DNA of 64,000 nt from NCBI GenBank assembly GCA_964019155.1, contig OZ025239.1:106607612-106671611 (forward strand), read 5' to 3'. Position 1 is the stretch's first letter; every line of letters begins with the position of its first letter. This DNA is from Osedax fenrisi. Lineage: Eukaryota; Annelida; Polychaeta; Sabellida; Siboglinidae. Both the position numbers and the translations under genes were made by a program. Below the pieces are notes generated by a model. That model was not told where the DNA came from. It ran no database searches and saw nothing but the letters and a program-made list of their open reading frames with translations. Of this stretch, positions 60,919-64,000 are shown in pieces.

Positions 60919-61120
60919 TGTTGTATTGTTATTTATAGTCATTGAATATGACCTGCGACCCTTGACATATTTCATATTAACTTCCTCTTGTAAATAAATA
61001 TATATCTAGTTAGACGTGTTTTATTAATATATCAAATCTTCGTAGCACAAACTCGTAACTTAGCCATTCTTTGCATCCAGATCTATTCCGTTATAGTTAG
61101 AACAATAAACTATCATAACA
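60919..61120 (+). repeat. 5' LTR of Gypsy element 2
   Basis: Starts TGTTGTATTG and ends ATCATAACA, directly before the primer-binding site. It is unrelated in sequence to the LTR of element 1. The partner LTR lies outside the window. Confidence 0.85.
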
Positions 61121-61132
61121 TGGTGACAGCGG
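61121..61132 (+). other. Primer-binding site, Gypsy element 2
   Basis: TGGTGACAGCGG follows the LTR directly. Its first 11 bases are identical to the site of element 1, so both elements probably use the same tRNA primer. Confidence 0.7.
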
Positions 61133-61236
61133 TAAAAAAAACGAACGCCAGAATCAGACATTTAAAGCCTTTTTAAAAAAAAAAGCACGTGTACGGAAAA
61201 AAAAATTTTTTAACAAATTTAAAAAAAATAATAATT

Positions 61237-62109
61237 ATGGACGGAATAAGGACCCCGAGCATGGTATGGTCAGGAGACCTACCCCACGAATTAATGGCAT
61301 TTAAACAATATGTTGCATTAATATTCAAGGGCCCGTTATCAAAATTGAAAAGCGAAGAGAGGATGACATACGTCCTCATATGGATCGGTGAAGAAGGGCT
61401 GAGAATATATAACACGTGGAACAATGAAACCAAAACTCTAATCGAATTTTGGGCCCACCTGAGCGAGGTTCTAGAGCCAAGGTCTAACTACAGACTGGCC
61501 AGACTACTACTAGAAAAGATGAAACAAGCCAAAGACGAACTAGTAGACGAATACATGACTAAATGCATGCTCCAAGCGAAGAAATGCAAATTCCGTGATG
61601 AAACCGAGATAGAAACGCGCCTGATAGAGCAAATAATCAGAGGAGGCGCTCACGACAAAGTCAGGGAAGATATACTCTGCAAGGACAACACCCTAACACT
61701 CGACCAGGCCATGAAAATCGCCCGTACCTACGAAGCACTGCAGAGCGAGCTCAAGGAGTTCAAAGCCGGCTCCAACACCCATATCGATCATGTTAGTAAT
61801 AGACTTAGTGAAAATAAACCTAAGACCGCATATCGGAAGACCAATAATCGCCTCGATAAATCACATAATGATAAGATTACTAATTATTATGTTACTTGTA
61901 AATATTGCGGCCTGAAACACACGGGTACCCAGTGCCCCGCCGCACAGTCCGAGTGTCGATTTTGTCACAAAATTGGTCACTGGGCTGCGGTGTGTCGCCA
62001 AAAATCTAAACCACTTTCTGCCCAGTACCATAATAACACAGGTCGCGCCCGAAAACACGATCGCGGACACGACCGCACATACGATCGCGGACCCGACCTC
62101 ACACCCTAA
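61237..62109 (+). CDS. gag: Gag of Gypsy element 2
   Basis: Starts at the ATG at 61237 (MDGIRTPSMVWSGDL); the open frame before it has only a GTG and no Gag character. The capsid-like region has the retrotransposon-gag W-x-H-x-x-E-V and EYMTKCMLQAKKC features. Two zinc knuckles follow: CKYCGLKHTGTQC and CRFCHKIGHWAAVC. After a DR-repeat tail (HDRGHDRTYDRG) the frame ends at TAA 62107-62109, where the tandem duplication begins. Capsid forms the particle and the knuckles bind RNA. Confidence 0.85.
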   Translation: MDGIRTPSMVWSGDLPHELMAFKQYVALIFKGPLSKLKSEERMTYVLIWIGEEGLRIYNTWNNETKTLIEFWAHLSEVLEPRSNYRLARLLLEKMKQAKDELVDEYMTKCMLQAKKCKFRDETEIETRLIEQIIRGGAHDKVREDILCKDNTLTLDQAMKIARTYEALQSELKEFKAGSNTHIDHVSNRLSENKPKTAYRKTNNRLDKSHNDKITNYYVTCKYCGLKHTGTQCPAAQSECRFCHKIGHWAAVCRQKSKPLSAQYHNNTGRARKHDRGHDRTYDRGPDLTP

Positions 62110-62513
62110 CACTCGACCAGGCCATGAAAATCGCCCGTACCTACGAAGCACTACAGAGCGAGCTCAAGGAGTTCAAAGCCGGCTCCAACACCCATATCGA
62201 TCATGTTAGTAATAGACTTAGTGAAAATAAACCTAAGACCGCATATCGGAAGACCAATAATCGCCTCGATAAATCACATAATGATAAGATTACTAATTAT
62301 TATGTTACTTGTAAATATTGCGGCCTGAAACACACGGGTACCCAGTGCCCCGCCGCACAGTCCGAGTGTCGATTTTGTCACAAAATTGGTCACTGGGCTG
62401 CGGTGTGTCGCCAAAAATCTAAACCACTTTCTGCCCAGTACCATAATAACACAGGTCGCGCCCGAAAACACGATCGCGGACACGACCGCACATACGATCG
62501 CGGACCCGACCTA
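61688..62513 (+). repeat. 413 bp tandem duplication covering the nucleocapsid region
   Basis: 61688-62100 and 62101-62513 are almost identical (for example GCACTGCAG versus GCACTACAG). Each unit spans the end of capsid, both zinc knuckles and the DR tail. The length is not a multiple of three, so the second unit is read in a different phase, that of Pol. Confidence 0.9.
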
Positions 62514-63719
62514 ACACACGACCGCTCATACGACCGCACGTTCGACGAGCTGAAATTCAACGACCTGAAACTCGACGAGATCGCAGCAGACCCGACAAGA
62601 GTACTGAACACCGTCCTACGCTTCACGCTGAGAGGGCTACCCGCGACCATGAAGGCGAAGGTAGACACAGGCGCGGAAGGAAACATCCTTCCAATACGTA
62701 CGTATCTTCGAATGTATCCCGAGCACTGCAACAACGCACGACCAACGCTTGGTCACCTAAACCCAAGCCGAACCACGCTGCCCGTCTACAACGGAGACAA
62801 GATGGTCCACTACGGAACAATCGATATCGACATCACGCTAAAGAAAGTGACAACACGAGCTACCTTCTATGTAGCTGAGACACCAGGTCCGATAATACTG
62901 GGCCTGCCATCAATAACCAAGATGAAGGTTATTACGATAAATAACGTCAAGACGAACAAGATCAAGACTTCAGACGACCTCGAGAACATGTACCCAGACC
63001 GATTCGAAGGGATCGGCAACTTCGAAGGCACTTACCACATAGTGACCGACCCCACGGTACCCCCAGTAATACACTCCCCGCGAAGACCCCCGATATCGAT
63101 GGTACAAGAAATTAAAGATGAACTAGACCAGATGGAAGAAACCGGTGTGATCAAGAAAGTCACAGAACCAACAGAATGGGTCTCAAGCCTGGTATACGCA
63201 CGGAAGCAATCAGGCAAGTTAAGGATATGCCTCGACCCACGCGACCTGAATAAGGCAATAATGAGACCCCACTACCCGACAAAGAACTTGGAAGACGTAT
63301 CCTACAAACTCAAGGGTGCAAAAATATTTAGCAAACTAGACGCCCGCCAAGGTTATTGGGCAATACACCTAGACCACGAATCCAGCCTGAAGACTACGTT
63401 CAACAGCCCACACGGAAGGTACCGATTCCTGAGGCTACCCTTCGGTTTAAACCTTAGCCAAGACGTCTTTCAACTCAAGATGGACATGATAATTGAAAAC
63501 TGCCCTGGAACCCTCGGTATAGCCGACGACATAGCTGTATTCGGAAAGAACGAAGAAGAACACGACGCAAACCTCCACCACTTAATGACCCGCGCCCGAG
63601 AAGGAGGACTCATATTCAACAAAGAAAAGTGCACGATCAAACAGACCTCTATACACTTTTTTGGTCTCATATTCAACGAAACTGGAGCGAAACAGACCCG
63701 GCAAGACTGGACGCGATAA
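62124..63719 (+). CDS. pol: Nucleocapsid repeat fused to protease and reverse transcriptase, Gypsy element 2
   Basis: This 531-codon frame starts with the second nucleocapsid copy and continues without a stop into the protease (VDTGAEGNILPI) and RT. RT motifs are LRICLDPRDLNKAI, FSKLDARQGYWAIHLD, RLPFGLNLSQDVFQ, the active site GIADDIAVFG, and FGLIFNETGAK. It stops at 63717-63719 because of a frameshift near 63680. In single-copy form the pol frame would probably be reached by frameshifting from gag; the duplication makes this layout unusual. Catalytic residues of protease and RT look intact. Confidence 0.85.
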   Translation: MKIARTYEALQSELKEFKAGSNTHIDHVSNRLSENKPKTAYRKTNNRLDKSHNDKITNYYVTCKYCGLKHTGTQCPAAQSECRFCHKIGHWAAVCRQKSKPLSAQYHNNTGRARKHDRGHDRTYDRGPDLTHDRSYDRTFDELKFNDLKLDEIAADPTRVLNTVLRFTLRGLPATMKAKVDTGAEGNILPIRTYLRMYPEHCNNARPTLGHLNPSRTTLPVYNGDKMVHYGTIDIDITLKKVTTRATFYVAETPGPIILGLPSITKMKVITINNVKTNKIKTSDDLENMYPDRFEGIGNFEGTYHIVTDPTVPPVIHSPRRPPISMVQEIKDELDQMEETGVIKKVTEPTEWVSSLVYARKQSGKLRICLDPRDLNKAIMRPHYPTKNLEDVSYKLKGAKIFSKLDARQGYWAIHLDHESSLKTTFNSPHGRYRFLRLPFGLNLSQDVFQLKMDMIIENCPGTLGIADDIAVFGKNEEEHDANLHHLMTRAREGGLIFNKEKCTIKQTSIHFFGLIFNETGAKQTRQDWTR

Positions 63720-64000
63720 GAGACATGAAATCACCAACGAACAAGACCCAACTACAAGAATTCCTGGGCATAGCCACATACATGAGCCTATTCGTACCAA
63801 ACTTATCCACACACGCTGCGCCGCTACGAGACCTGCTCAAGAAAGAAACCGACTTCACCTGGACATCTTCCCATGAAAAGAAATTCGACGACATCAAGAC
63901 CTTGATCTGCAGAGACAGCGAACTCACATACTTCGATCCCGCAAAAGAAATCGTCATCCAAGTAGATGCATCAGGAAGAGGCTTGGGAGCAGTACTGACC
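63690..64000 (+). pseudogene. pol: RT connection and start of RNase H, Gypsy element 2 (cut by window end)
   Basis: In another frame than RT the sequence reads DPARLDAIRDMKSP, LQEFLGIATYMSLFVPNLS, LLKKETDFTW and IVIQVDASGRGLGAVLT. This is the RT thumb/connection and the first catalytic Asp of RNase H. A one- or two-base indel around 63680-63690 separates it from RT. The 3' end is outside the window. Confidence 0.8.

Larger units (their letters stand above)
60919..64000 (+). mobile_element. Second Ty3/Gypsy LTR retrotransposon (continues past the window)
   Basis: The 5' LTR (TG...CA, 202 bp), primer-binding site, gag, protease, RT and the start of RNase H are present in Ty3/Gypsy order. The window ends inside RNase H. 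The composition is much GC-richer than the surroundings and than Gypsy element 1. There is a 413 bp tandem duplication in gag/nucleocapsid and one frameshift after RT. Confidence 0.92.

Noticed and set aside
62390..62734. Antisense ORFs over Gypsy element 2 (62390-62734, 61861-62151, 63582-63957 and others)
   Set aside because: They mirror the GC-rich coding strand of gag-pol and have no domain of their own.

Overview
The window is AT-rich eukaryotic DNA with many long (TA)n tracts, spliced genes with short introns, and a high load of LINE and Ty3/Gypsy retrotransposons. The coding content points to an invertebrate metazoan: secreted mosaic proteins built from EGF-like, Ly6/uPAR-like, TIL-like, thrombospondin-1, chitin-binding-like and LamG-like modules. 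The species cannot be named from the sequence alone. All gene models below are exon chains read by eye; their main support is that splice phases agree at every junction.

Layout. (1) 928-5034, minus strand: an apparently complete seven-exon secreted-protein gene (signal peptide, Cys-rich module, Ly6/uPAR-like domain, two EGF-like domains). (2) 5035-15938: non-coding AT-rich DNA with a foldback element (6060-6246), a 1.3 kb terminal-inverted-repeat element (7233-8532), a duplicated 2.0 kb segment A (7708-9710 and 12333-14352) carrying a LINE tail, and a 2.6 kb segment B (9710-12317) repeated at 38040-40697. (3) 15939-20517: a complete but mutated Ty3/Gypsy element with 218-219 bp LTRs and a 5 bp target-site duplication. 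(4) 20518-43775: a graveyard of LINE fragments, a decayed Gypsy integrase with a likely 3' LTR, minisatellites and a few isolated candidate exons. An RT ORF without stops lies at 34734-35825. (5) 43776-60918, minus strand: the 3' part of a large extracellular mosaic gene made of a tandem array of TIL-like / Cys-rich / EGF exon cassettes, followed by unique exons (EGF, TSP1, two chitin-binding-like, LamG-like) and a stop codon. A LINE (49081-52641 or longer) sits in one intron. (6) 60919-64000, plus strand: a second, GC-richer Ty3/Gypsy element (LTR, PBS, gag, protease, RT, start of RNase H) that cuts into the upstream end of the cassette array and runs off the window.

The two cellular genes lie on the minus strand and both encode disulfide-rich extracellular proteins. 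The cassette gene looks dynamic: three six-exon cassettes are near-identical in exons and introns, one exon is a chimera of two subtypes, and the outermost cassette has a frameshift and a lost cysteine next to the Gypsy insertion. One cassette intron holds a perfect 97 bp inverted duplication absent from its sister copies.
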